9,369 nucleotides of DNA from Cytophagales bacterium (GCA_003537495.1 DPSB01000101.1:1-9369), one strand, 5' to 3'; shown: positions 1-6,576, counted from the stretch's first letter. Notes: generated from the sequence alone by a model not told the origin. Made by a program: numbers and translations.

Positions 1-178
1 CTTCGCCTTCCACAATACCACCGCCTACACCATTTTGCATATCGCATGGTAACATTCCATACTTCATTTGCGGGTGGGGCATGGTTTCAATTTTTGCATT
101 GTACAAGGTTTCGTAAAAAGCTTTTGCGCGCTCAAAATTCTTTACCGGAATTTCAAACCAGTTGAGGGAGTTTGTCAT
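1..178 (-). CDS. VOC family (glyoxalase/bleomycin resistance-like) protein, N-terminal part
   Basis: The first 59 residues of a gene that runs off the left edge. It begins with an ATG at 178. The N-terminus carries the pattern WFEIPVKNFERAKAFYETL, which is the usual first β-strand and helix of a vicinal oxygen chelate (VOC) module: a short strand, then 'D/N-xx-RA-xx-FY' leading into the helix. It continues with GMLPCD and a glycine-rich GVGGGI stretch, as in small cytoplasmic VOC proteins of about 120-130 residues. VOC proteins bind a metal or small ligand and include dioxygenases, glyoxalases and antibiotic-binding proteins. This fragment does not show which. It lies 53 nt downstream of the MFS exporter stop codon in the same orientation, so it may share that transcript, although a weak promoter-like box lies in the gap. 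The family is fairly sure; the function is unknown. Confidence 0.85.
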   Translation of the reverse strand, partial: MTNSLNWFEIPVKNFERAKAFYETLYNAKIETMPHPQMKYGMLPCDMQNGVGGGIVEGE

Positions 179-202
179 ACGTTGTTGGGATTAGTTTAGC
201 AA

Positions 203-210
203 CGAAAGTA
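203..210 (-). promoter_or_regulatory. Possible Bacteroidota -7 box upstream of the VOC gene
   Basis: Read on the minus strand this is TACTTTCG, a 7 of 8 match to the Bacteroidota -7 consensus TAnnTTTG. It lies 24 nt upstream of the VOC start codon. No TTG -33 element is visible about 20 nt further upstream. A match this short in AT-rich DNA can occur by chance. Confidence 0.25.
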
Positions 211-231
211 CAAAAGATTTTTACTAATTGT

Positions 232-1434
232 TCAGACTTCTATTGGCTTAGCTTCCGGTTTGCCAATCAGCAGTGTAATCCACGCGGCTACAGCCGAAAG
301 TGCAATCATTAAGGCAACCGGTAAACTGGTTTGTGTATTAAACAACCCGATGCTGGCTGAAATCAAACCACCAATTCCTATTTGAACACAGCCCAACAGC
401 GAAGAAGCACTGCCAATATTATTGGTAAAAGGAGCGAGAGCTAATGCCGAACTGTTGGGGAACGTCATGCCGAGGCAGGTGAGTAGCACAAAGAAAAACC
501 CAACGGTCGCATACACGCCATACCAGTTTAAACCGGCACCGATTAGAAACAATAGCGCGCTGCACATCTGTATTGTTAAGGCAACCTTAAATAATTGACT
601 TGCTTTTACTTTTCTCAAGAATCGAATGTTCAGGTTATTGCCCACAATCAAACCAACGGATTGCAAAGCAAACAGGATTGCATAAAATGCCGGTGTAACC
701 TTAAACTGATCTAGCAGAATTACAGTTGAGCCCGCGAGGTAAACGAATAAGCCGCCAATAGAAAATGAACTGGCAAGTGTGTAAACAATAAACTTTCGGT
801 TGCGTAGAATTTCGCCATAGGTGCGCAACATGGGTTTAAGTTTCAACGAAACACCAGTGTCGGGTTTGTAAACTTCCGGTAAGTAAAGGTGTGTGATAAT
901 CAGAATCACAATCACAATAAAAGCCAGTATATAAAACACCCAACTCCAATGCAAGTTGCTGGTAATAACACTTCCCAGCGAAGGAGCCAGCAAAGGCGAT
1001 ACTGACAAGATCAACATCAGCATGGAAAATATTTTCGGACTTTCTTCTATGCTGAAATAATCGCGTACCATCGCCCGAACTCCCACTGCTGATACACAAC
1101 AACCCAAAGCCTGTACCAAGCGGAAGGCAATGAACATTTCAACAGAAGTTGCCAGAGCACAACCTATACACGCAATTACGTACAACGCCATTCCATAATA
1201 CAACGGCTTATGGCGACCGTACCGATCGAGCAACGGTCCATAAAATACCTGGCCTAAACCAAGCCCGATAAAATAACTGGTGAGCGAAAGTGATACGCGG
1301 GCTGTAGTGGTTCCGAAATCGGCAGCCATTTGCGAAAAGGCTGGCAAGTACATATCAATGGTAAGCGGAGCAATGGTATCGAAGGCACCCAGAATAAAAA
1401 TGATGAGTGTCCGCGAGGGTTTTGGGGCCGACAT
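232..1434 (-). CDS. MFS multidrug exporter, Bcr/CflA family
   Basis: A 400-residue, very hydrophobic protein with about twelve predicted membrane segments, the normal size for drug:H+ antiporters of the DHA1 class. Family marks are visible. In TM1, PLTIDMYLPAF (residues 23-33) is characteristic of the Bcr/CflA group. The cytoplasmic loop 2-3 motif A reads GPLLDRYGRHKP (66-77). In TM4, FRLVQALG (104-111) corresponds to motif B with its arginine R105. In TM5, SPLLAPSLG (146-154) is the antiporter motif C region. The protein should sit in the inner membrane and expel small toxic compounds using the proton gradient; the substrate cannot be read from the sequence. The ATG at 1434 is well placed, with a short charged N-terminus before TM1. 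A 125-nt gap separates it from the DoxX-like gene upstream, so it may have its own promoter, but no clean -7 box is visible there. Confidence 0.93.
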   Translation of the reverse strand: MSAPKPSRTLIIFILGAFDTIAPLTIDMYLPAFSQMAADFGTTTARVSLSLTSYFIGLGLGQVFYGPLLDRYGRHKPLYYGMALYVIACIGCALATSVEMFIAFRLVQALGCCVSAVGVRAMVRDYFSIEESPKIFSMLMLILSVSPLLAPSLGSVITSNLHWSWVFYILAFIVIVILIITHLYLPEVYKPDTGVSLKLKPMLRTYGEILRNRKFIVYTLASSFSIGGLFVYLAGSTVILLDQFKVTPAFYAILFALQSVGLIVGNNLNIRFLRKVKASQLFKVALTIQMCSALLFLIGAGLNWYGVYATVGFFFVLLTCLGMTFPNSSALALAPFTNNIGSASSLLGCVQIGIGGLISASIGLFNTQTSLPVALMIALSAVAAWITLLIGKPEAKPIEV

Positions 1435-1559
1435 AATTTAAAAGCCGAAAAGATAATGAAGTACAAACAAACCTTAAGGAAAATGCAAGCGAAATTTATG
1501 GAAAGCTAGTGGTTTATAATGGGCTATTTGTAGTCTGATGCTTACTGGGCTTTACGCTA

Positions 1560-1952
1560 TCACTTCACAACAGGAAATAATTCTCTTAGCTTAAGATTCC
1601 TGAGCCAAAGGCCGCCCCACATCATTATACCAAGGTAACCTGTAAACAGAATATGAGTAAACAACGGATTGTCTAAACGTACATGTGTAGCCATTGCGCC
1701 ACCAAAATATCCGGTAAGCAACACGGCACCTAAGATAGCGGTGCGTGGATAGATATAGAGCAGGGTAGAGATAAGGCCGAGGCTGCCCATAGTGACGAGG
1801 TGACTCTCCTTAAAGCCAAGAGCCAGCGTGCCTTCAATTACTTCGGTTGGTTTCACAAATTTCATAATGCTGTCCATCAGCATAAATAAAATAACAATTC
1901 CACTCATAATGTATGATGTCCAGCGAGCCGCTTTTGAGGGTTGGGTTTCCAT
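1560..1952 (-). CDS. DoxX-like small integral membrane protein
   Basis: A 130-residue protein with four predicted membrane helices (roughly residues 14-33, 52-69, 72-89 and 98-117). The arrangement, the phrase KFVKP after TM1, the run YPRTAILGAVLLTGYFGGA, and the THVR motif followed by NPLFTH before TM4 match the DoxX-like family (DoxX_2 type) common in Bacteroidota. The biochemical role of these proteins is mostly unknown. Relatives have been linked to quinone or thiosulfate oxidation and to redox stress, but nothing here proves such a role. It starts with an ATG at 1952 that has a perfect -7-like box about 37 nt upstream, so it probably has its own promoter. The neighbouring genes (RNA modification upstream, drug export downstream) give no functional hint. 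The family call is sure; the function is not. Confidence 0.88.
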   Translation of the reverse strand: METQPSKAARWTSYIMSGIVILFMLMDSIMKFVKPTEVIEGTLALGFKESHLVTMGSLGLISTLLYIYPRTAILGAVLLTGYFGGAMATHVRLDNPLFTHILFTGYLGIMMWGGLWLRNLKLRELFPVVK

Positions 1953-1988
1953 GTGTGTGATAGTTGAGTGCGTTATAATTTTATGCTA

Positions 1989-1996
1989 CAAACTTA
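1989..1996 (-). promoter_or_regulatory. Candidate -7 promoter box for the DoxX-like gene
   Basis: On the minus strand this reads TAAGTTTG, a perfect match to the Bacteroidota consensus TAnnTTTG, 36 nt upstream of the ATG at 1952. It would give a 5' leader of about 30 nt. No TTG is found at the expected -33 distance, so the call rests on the -7 element and its position alone. Confidence 0.4.
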
Positions 1997-2031
1997 GTAA
2001 TGGGATTTAAAGCTAAGGACTTGTAATTACG

Positions 2032-2700
2032 TCATTCTTTGGGGTTGATTATGCCAATAGGATCAACCTTAATATCCAGTATCTGCTTGTTGATTGGATG
2101 CTCAAACACCAATCGCCACGCTTGCAAGGCAATAGCATCTGGTTTGTAAGGAGTTTCAGAACCATAAAGTAAATCGCCAAGTATCGGGCAACCGGTGCTG
2201 GCCAATTGTGCCCGAATCTGGTGGTACTTGCCAGTATGCAGTTCAATATCCCACAGAAATTTATTGTTAGCCAATGCAGTTACCGCATAATCCAGAATAG
2301 CTTTTTCAGCATACTCAATTTCGGTAGTGTATAAAACTGCTTTCTTTTTTTCTTTCCGATGCCAGTGTTCCAGTCTGCCTTTTGATTGTGCCGGTGCTTT
2401 TGAAGTGAATGCTTTATAAAATTTCTTTACCCTGCGTTCGGCAAATTGTTCGCTTAGGTTTTTGAGCACTTCGCGTTGTTTTGTGAACAGCACAATTCCG
2501 CTTACTACACGGTCGAGCCGGTGAAGATGTTGTGCGTAGGGAACAGGATCGCCTGTAGTGTTTTTAAGATACTCCTTAACATACTGCAGCAAATTTGGAT
2601 TTTGATTGCGATCGGGTTCAACCATAAGGCCCGCGGGTTTATGGATCACCAGCACGCAATCGTCTTCAAGCAGTATATGATCTGATAGTTCAAAAAGCAT
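2032..2700 (-). CDS. RluA-family RNA pseudouridine synthase
   Basis: A 222-residue enzyme predicted to isomerise uridine to pseudouridine in rRNA or tRNA. The catalytic motif HRLDRVVSG is at residues 60-68, with D63 the nucleophilic aspartate; the usual form is HRLDxxTSG, so the threonine is replaced by valine. Other family blocks are present: VIHKPAGLMVEPD (18-30), TGKYHQIRAQLA (156-167) and PILGDLLYGS (172-181), which form the conserved active-site core. There is no N-terminal S4 RNA-binding domain. The protein begins almost directly with the catalytic domain, as in the short stand-alone members (TruC/RluA-like) rather than RluC/RluD. Its RNA target cannot be assigned. It starts with an ATG at 2700 and is divergent from the OmpA-like gene. 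The DoxX-like gene follows after 79 nt and has its own candidate promoter box. Confidence 0.93.
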   Translation of the reverse strand: MLFELSDHILLEDDCVLVIHKPAGLMVEPDRNQNPNLLQYVKEYLKNTTGDPVPYAQHLHRLDRVVSGIVLFTKQREVLKNLSEQFAERRVKKFYKAFTSKAPAQSKGRLEHWHRKEKKKAVLYTTEIEYAEKAILDYAVTALANNKFLWDIELHTGKYHQIRAQLASTGCPILGDLLYGSETPYKPDAIALQAWRLVFEHPINKQILDIKVDPIGIINPKE

Positions 2701-2782
2701 TTGAGTGGCAAGATACGTGCTGAAAATTTAATCTGAACGATCTGAGATTTAACTTAACGGTTACAGTTAACATTCCAACTAA

Positions 2783-2794
2783 AACCAATTGGTT
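2783..2794. promoter_or_regulatory. 12-bp perfect palindrome in the divergent intergenic region
   Basis: AACCAATTGGTT is a perfect 12-bp palindrome. It lies between the divergent pseudouridine synthase and OmpA-like genes, 32 nt upstream of the latter's chosen ATG. A looser inverted repeat, TTAAC (2754-2758) and GTTAA (2766-2770), is nearby. The position fits an operator or promoter-proximal site. The TTG inside it (2789-2791) is 20 nt before a weak -7-like ATGCTTTG (2812-2819), which could form a poor promoter. All of this is inferred from position; no regulator is known. Confidence 0.25.
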
Positions 2795-2826
2795 CTTACC
2801 GTACTTTTTCCATGCTTTGTAGCATG

Positions 2827-3483
2827 ATGAAAAAACTATTAGTCCTGATTTTTAGTATTAGTGTATTACATGCAGTAGGGCAAGAAATTACAGTAAAAGG
2901 CGATGTGATAGATGCTATTCGCGGCAAAAAGCTAAAGTCTAAAGTAGTTTATAAGAGCTATCCAACCGGTGGTATTTCCGGTACAATGAACGATAGCACA
3001 TATTCCTTTTCAATATTTGGGTCAAGCAAATACCAAGTTACAGCCGAGGCGGAAGGATACATTCCGCGCACGGTGATTGTTGATCCCAAGGAAGCGAAAG
3101 GGAATATCATTACCCGAAACATTGAGCTCACGTCAACTGGGGGAACCATCGTTTTGAATCACTTGATTTTTGCGCAAGGGAAAGCTGTTATTGATCCAAA
3201 ATCTTTTCCTGAACTGGATGAAGTGGTGGCCATGTTGAAGGAAAATTCAAGAATGGAAATTCAGTTAGAAGGCCATACCGACAATCGCGGCAATGCCGAG
3301 GCAAATGTGAAACTTTCGCAGTCGCGCGTGGATGCGGTAAAGAAATATATGGTATCAAAAGGTATTGGTAAAAACCGGGTGATGACAAAAGCGTTTGGTG
3401 GTTCAAAGCCAATCGCAACGGAAGATACCGAAGAAGCGCGAGCTAAAAACAGGAGGGTGGAAATGCGGGTGCTAAAAGATTAG
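2827..3483 (+). CDS. Exported protein with OmpA-like peptidoglycan-binding domain
   Basis: A 218-residue protein from the ATG at 2827; the ATG at 2824 is equally possible. Residues 1-19 form a signal peptide (MKKLL, hydrophobic core, cleavage near VGQ). Residues of about 20-105 form a small β-rich module of the carboxypeptidase-regulatory or CNA-B kind, with the typical phrase YQVTAEAEGYIPRTVIV. Residues of about 108-217 form an OmpA C-terminal domain: GHTDNRG (149-155), LSQSR (163-167) and NRRVE (208-212). D152 and R167 are the residues expected to hold diaminopimelate of peptidoglycan. No membrane β-barrel precedes the domain and there is no lipobox cysteine, so it is probably a soluble periplasmic, wall-bound protein. 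An upstream in-frame ATG at 2812 would put MLCSM before the signal peptide and is less likely. It is the only plus-strand gene here and is transcribed alone, converging on the glycosidase. Confidence 0.9.
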   Translation: MKKLLVLIFSISVLHAVGQEITVKGDVIDAIRGKKLKSKVVYKSYPTGGISGTMNDSTYSFSIFGSSKYQVTAEAEGYIPRTVIVDPKEAKGNIITRNIELTSTGGTIVLNHLIFAQGKAVIDPKSFPELDEVVAMLKENSRMEIQLEGHTDNRGNAEANVKLSQSRVDAVKKYMVSKGIGKNRVMTKAFGGSKPIATEDTEEARAKNRRVEMRVLKD

Positions 3484-3492
3484 CTTCATTAC

Positions 3493-3585
3493 AGATTTCG
3501 GATTTAAAATTTCGAATTGTTTTCACCTCAGAAAATTTCGAATCGTAATCTCAATTCGAAATCCTAAATTCCAAATCTGAAATCT
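3493..3585. repeat. AT-rich imperfect inverted repeat at the convergent gene junction
   Basis: The left arm (3493-3519) and right arm (3552-3585) are imperfect reverse complements around a 32-nt spacer. The best block is ATTTCGAATTG (3509-3519) against CAATTCGAAAT (3552-3562), 11 bp perfect, with GGATTTAAA and AGATTTC also echoed on the other arm. The spacer holds a direct copy of AAAATTTCGAAT (3532-3543, identical to 3506-3517). It sits just after the OmpA-like stop codon and extends into the end of the glycosidase gene, whose last residues it encodes. It may act as a two-way transcription end, but it lacks a GC-rich stem. It resembles dispersed 'AAATCTGAAATC'-style spacer repeats that I recall from Bacteroidota genomes; membership in such a family is inference. 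Confidence 0.6.
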
Positions 3586-4756
3586 CTATCATCTTATGAT
3601 GTGCCAATCTTCTGAAGCTATCGGCACTGGGGCGTTTAATCCGGTCTTTGGTTTGCGGATCGCAGGCATACAAGCCAAACTTCATGGCTGGGCCAAGGTT
3701 CCATTCAAAATTATCCCACGTACTCCACCAGAAATAGCCACGAATATCAATTCCTTCCTGAAGCGATTCATGCAGAATGCGGGCATAATCGCCAATGGCC
3801 TTTTGCCTCAATGCATCTGTTGAATCGGCCACACCACTTTCGGTAATGATAATAGGCTTTTTATATTTTTCCCAATACCGTTTAATGCATGCCCGCAATC
3901 CTTCCGGATGGTATTCCCACATGTCGTCATGTGGTTTGCCAAGTTTCTTTATTTTTTCCGGACTATTGATATAAGTAATCGGCATGGGGTCGTGCGATAC
4001 CCGCGCGTAATAACTCATGCCAAAGAAATCAACTTGTTCAAAATGGCTGGGCACCCAATCCATAAACCACCAATCGCTTAAGCGCTCTGGAAACCAACCC
4101 AGAATGTTTTCTGATGGAAACAGAATCGCATTGTGTGAAATGCCAACCGGGTGCGTAGGAAACTTTTGTTTGATGTAGGCATACATCAGATCGTGCGCCA
4201 GCCCCATATTTTTTACAACCATTGCCGCCTTGGCTGGATTATTTTTAAATGGCGGGAAGTAGCCGGTTATCCAACCATTGCTGGCATAAACATTGGGTTC
4301 GTTAAATGTATTCCAGAGTGTTACCTCCTCACCAAAATGATTCACTACTTTTTTGGCAAAGTCAATCCACAAAGAAATGTTCTCGCTTTTTTCCCAACCA
4401 CCCGCTTGCGCAAACCAGTTGGGGTTAGTAAAGTGATGCAATACCATCATGATTTTTACACCGCGCTGGCGCAAATCAGCAATAAAGTTCTTGTATTGAT
4501 GCAGTGTATCCGGATCAAATGCTGCCAGTGGAGCCCGTTGCAGTTTACTCCATAACAAACCCATGCGATAGTAGGGGGCAAGCGATGCAATCAGCTCAGC
4601 ATCTTCAGCAAACCGAAGTTCATGATCGGTAGTGCGCTCAAAAACATTTCCATCTTTGGCAACAACTCCCTGCCAATCGTGTTCGAAAGCGGTTTCAATT
4701 TGTGCAGCAGCAGTGCTGGTTCCGAATATAAAGTCTTTGGGAAAGACGTATTGCAT
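3551..4756 (-). CDS. Family 1 glycoside hydrolase (β-glucosidase-like)
   Basis: A 401-residue GH1 enzyme, shorter than the usual 440-480. It folds as a (β/α)8 barrel that hydrolyses β-linked glycosides with retention. The opening FPKDFIFGTSTAAAQIE (5-21) contains the sugar-binding Q19. HHFTNP (107-112) holds the second binding site. The acid/base glutamate E153 is in TFNEPN (150-155) and the nucleophile E306 is in ITESG (304-308). WDNFEW (347-352) completes the -1 subsite. ITESG replaces the usual ITENG, and YRMGLLWSKLQ (63-73) replaces the usual RxSxxWSRI, so this is a divergent member and its substrate is uncertain. There is no signal peptide, so it is likely cytoplasmic. Its ATG overlaps the M15 peptidase stop codon by one base (TAATG), which implies translational coupling. 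Residues of about 389-401 lie in the inverted repeat and are not part of the conserved family core. Confidence 0.92.
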   Translation of the reverse strand: MQYVFPKDFIFGTSTAAAQIETAFEHDWQGVVAKDGNVFERTTDHELRFAEDAELIASLAPYYRMGLLWSKLQRAPLAAFDPDTLHQYKNFIADLRQRGVKIMMVLHHFTNPNWFAQAGGWEKSENISLWIDFAKKVVNHFGEEVTLWNTFNEPNVYASNGWITGYFPPFKNNPAKAAMVVKNMGLAHDLMYAYIKQKFPTHPVGISHNAILFPSENILGWFPERLSDWWFMDWVPSHFEQVDFFGMSYYARVSHDPMPITYINSPEKIKKLGKPHDDMWEYHPEGLRACIKRYWEKYKKPIIITESGVADSTDALRQKAIGDYARILHESLQEGIDIRGYFWWSTWDNFEWNLGPAMKFGLYACDPQTKDRIKRPSADSFRRLAHHKMIEISDLEFRISN

Positions 4757-5511
4757 TAGTTTGTCTTTGCGGATGCAAGTGGCTTGCGCGCAATGGTAGC
4801 TTGTTCAACTTCCCAGGCTTGCCAGCCTTCATTCAAAGTTGCAAGTTCCTCTTCCAGACATGGATTGTTGTATGACTTTGGTAAGTGTGGTTGCAGTCCG
4901 TTCGAAAGATGGTAGCTACTTAATCCACCAGTCCATTCAAAATGACCGGGATCATACGGGTTGCGCCAGCGTCCGCCCCAGCGTAAACCAAGCTGTTCGC
5001 CAACAGTCCCAACTTTTTTCCAAAGTTTGGTGTCATCCCACTGCGCAATTGAATCAACAATTGGAACAACATCTACGGCTAAACCATATTGATGCTTGGA
5101 ATGGCCACCACCCGAACGGGTATATTTTTTACCCATTGATTTATACTCGTTTTGTTTAGCATGGGTGCGATAGGTTTCTACCAAGGCCAACTCAATTCCT
5201 TTTGCTTTACAGATGGTGATGAGTTGTGAAATCTTATCGCGAAAAAACGGGTGCAGCGCTTCAAGGTCTGCAATCATGGGCAAGCTGCCGCGATCTTTAC
5301 CAAATGTGTAGTTTTCTACTGTGTTCCAGTTTTCCCAACCATCGGGGAATATGACAGCCGGAGTCTCAACTTTTGGGGTAAGACTTTGTATAAGGGCTGT
5401 TACCAGTTGCTGATGTTCGGAGGTATAAGGTGCTGATTCGTGAAGAACCGTTTGTGCCTGACCTAAAATACTAAGTGCCAAAAGACTAAAAAGTGGTGCT
5501 TTCTTAAGCAT
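4756..5511 (-). CDS. Exported M15-family peptidase (D-Ala-D-Ala carboxypeptidase / CwlK-like)
   Basis: A 251-residue zinc peptidase from the ATG at 5511. Residues 1-20 are a signal peptide (MLKK, hydrophobic core, ending GQAQ), which puts it in the periplasm or outside. The M15 zinc site is complete: SKHQYGLAVD (138-147) supplies H140 and D147, and PGHFEW (188-193) supplies H190. The phrase LRWGGRWRNPYDPGHFEW is typical of the M15C/CwlK branch, which cuts peptide stems of peptidoglycan (L-Ala-D-Glu or D-Ala-D-Ala bonds). Which bond is cut here cannot be decided. The open frame extends to a TTG at 5532, but the first seven residues from there would precede a normal signal peptide and overlap a promoter-like box, so the ATG is preferred. 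It is followed by the GH1 gene with a 1-nt overlap, forming a two-gene operon. The C-terminal 50 residues show no recognisable motif. Confidence 0.9.
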   Translation of the reverse strand: MLKKAPLFSLLALSILGQAQTVLHESAPYTSEHQQLVTALIQSLTPKVETPAVIFPDGWENWNTVENYTFGKDRGSLPMIADLEALHPFFRDKISQLITICKAKGIELALVETYRTHAKQNEYKSMGKKYTRSGGGHSKHQYGLAVDVVPIVDSIAQWDDTKLWKKVGTVGEQLGLRWGGRWRNPYDPGHFEWTGGLSSYHLSNGLQPHLPKSYNNPCLEEELATLNEGWQAWEVEQATIARKPLASAKTN

Positions 5512-5529
5512 TTGATGAAGGTTAAACCA

Positions 5530-5537
5530 CAAATGTA
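5530..5537 (-). promoter_or_regulatory. Candidate -7 promoter box for the M15 peptidase-GH1 operon
   Basis: On the minus strand this reads TACATTTG, a perfect TAnnTTTG match, 18 nt upstream of the ATG at 5511. A second, overlapping near-match (TACATTTT) lies just upstream. No clear TTG -33 element is present. Transcription from here would begin with a very short leader and would exclude the TTG at 5532 as a start codon. Confidence 0.4.
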
Positions 5538-5647
5538 TAAAATGTAGTTGACCTACTCTTTATCAGAATGTTATATAATCTTACATGCGAACACCCGATA
5601 GGATGGTTGCATCTTTTAGCTACTTGCAGTTTTGGTTTAGTAAAAGC

Positions 5648-5671
5648 TGGCTCCGCCAAAAAGCCGAGCCA
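5648..5671. repeat. Second hairpin next to the transketolase terminator
   Basis: TGGCTC (5648-5653) and GAGCCA (5666-5671) form a 6-bp stem with a 12-nt loop. It lies immediately beyond the terminator's T-run when read on the minus strand. It has no good T-run of its own on either strand. The loop contains AAGCC, and AAGCCG (5661-5666) is also complementary to CGGCTT (5678-5683) in the terminator stem, so the two hairpins are partly exclusive. It may be a backup or degenerate terminator copy. Confidence 0.45.
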
Positions 5672-5699
5672 AAAAAACGGCTTGTATTTCACAAGCCGT
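5671..5699 (-). terminator. Rho-independent terminator after the transketolase subunit gene
   Basis: Read on the minus strand, ACGGCTTGT (5699-5691) and ACAAGCCGT (5685-5677) form a 9-bp perfect stem with a GAAAT loop, followed by a run of seven Ts (5677-5671, the first of which closes the stem). It lies 29 nt past the transketolase stop codon. It separates the FAH-M23-peroxiredoxin-transketolase run from the M15-GH1 operon. This is a textbook intrinsic terminator for minus-strand transcription. Confidence 0.88.
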
Positions 5700-5727
5700 A
5701 GTAAAGGTTTATAGATAAAAGCGGTTA

Positions 5728-6576
5728 TCAATAATCGCCCAATGTCTCGGGCAACTGAGCCAATGCTTTGGCCAACTCCTCATCGTTTGGTGCCACGCCA
5801 TGCCACTTGTGGGAACCCATCATATAATCAACCCCAAAACCCATTTCGGTTTTCATAAGGTTAAGTACAGGCTTACCTTTCCCCGCAAGGGCTTTGGCTT
5901 TTTCAAGTCCTGCTACTACATCTTCTATTTTGTTGCCGTTAAACTCTTGTACAATCCAACCAAAGGCTTCCCACTTGGCTTTAAGATCTAATAGCGATAG
6001 GATTTTGTCTACCGGACCATCAATCTGCTGGCCATTGTAATCAATAGTAGCAATCAGGTTATCTACTTTGTTGTGTGGTGCGTACATGGCTGCTTCCCAA
6101 ATCTGACCTTCCTGTTGTTCGCCATCGCCCATCAGTACATATACAAAGCGATCATCACCATTTAGTTTTTTTGCAAGTGCCGCGCCAATGGCTACCGACA
6201 ATCCCTGCCCCAGCGAACCAGAAGCAATGCGTACACCTGGTAAATGCTCGTGTGTAGCCGGGTGGCCCTGCAACCTCGACTCTAACTTTCTGAAGGTGGC
6301 TAACTCTTTTACTTCAAAATAACCAGAACGAGCTAAAGCCGAATAGAATACCGGTGAGATGTGCCCATTAGATAAGAAACTTAAGTCTTCCCCTTTGCCA
6401 TCCATATTAAAAGCCGGATTGTGCTTCATAATATGAAAGTAGAGTGCAACAAAGTATTCGGTACAGCCAAGCGAGCCACCAGGGTGGCCGCTCTGGCAGG
6501 CATGCACCATGCGTACAATATCTCTGCGCACCTGACTGGCGGTATTCTTAAGTTGGGTGTAATCGGGCTGGGCCAT
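5728..6576 (-). CDS. Transketolase, N-terminal (TPP/PP-domain) subunit
   Basis: A 282-residue protein matching the first half of transketolase, the thiamine diphosphate enzyme that moves two-carbon units in the non-oxidative pentose phosphate pathway (cytoplasm). Visible motifs are SGHPGGSLG (29-37) with H31, SNGHISP (69-75) with H72, SGSLGQGLS (119-127), and the TPP motif GDGEQQEGQIWEAAMYA (150-166) followed by DYNGQQ (179-184), where D151 and N181 hold the metal and diphosphate. The protein stops at ETLGDY, where single-chain transketolases (about 620-680 residues) would continue with the pyrimidine and C-terminal domains. This is the normal length of the N subunit in bacteria with split transketolase. 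Its partner subunit, often the next gene, is absent: a strong terminator follows instead. It begins at the ATG at 6576, 75 nt after the peroxiredoxin gene, and is probably co-transcribed with it. Confidence 0.94.
   Translation of the reverse strand: MAQPDYTQLKNTASQVRRDIVRMVHACQSGHPGGSLGCTEYFVALYFHIMKHNPAFNMDGKGEDLSFLSNGHISPVFYSALARSGYFEVKELATFRKLESRLQGHPATHEHLPGVRIASGSLGQGLSVAIGAALAKKLNGDDRFVYVLMGDGEQQEGQIWEAAMYAPHNKVDNLIATIDYNGQQIDGPVDKILSLLDLKAKWEAFGWIVQEFNGNKIEDVVAGLEKAKALAGKGKPVLNLMKTEMGFGVDYMMGSHKWHGVAPNDEELAKALAQLPETLGDY

Noticed and set aside
836..1102. An 88-codon minus-strand frame inside the MFS exporter gene.
   Set aside because: It is a same-strand shifted-frame shadow of the transporter, which itself has intact motifs from end to end.
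1517..1552. Direct repeat TGGGCT...TGGGCT in the MFS/DoxX gap.
   Set aside because: Two 6-nt words are expected by chance, and no other structure surrounds them.
2812..2826. ATG at 2812 as start of the OmpA-like gene.
   Set aside because: It adds MLCSM before a normal MKKLL signal peptide and overlaps a weak -7-like sequence. The tandem ATGs at 2824/2827 fit better.
3493..3585. Repeats at the convergent junction as a CRISPR-like array.
   Set aside because: There are only two short direct copies plus inverted arms, no regular unit-spacer pattern and no cas genes.
4151..4555. A 134-codon open frame on the plus strand.
   Set aside because: It lies wholly inside the GH1 gene on the opposite strand. 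The GH1 frame has all family motifs, and this frame has no recognisable protein character.
5512..5532. TTG start codon at 5532 for the M15 peptidase.
   Set aside because: It would put seven residues before a complete signal peptide and falls on a perfect TAnnTTTG box. The ATG at 5511 is preferred.
5522..5731. A 69-codon minus-strand frame spanning the transketolase-M15 gap.
   Set aside because: It runs through the intrinsic terminator and a promoter-like box, and its translation is not a remnant of the missing transketolase half.
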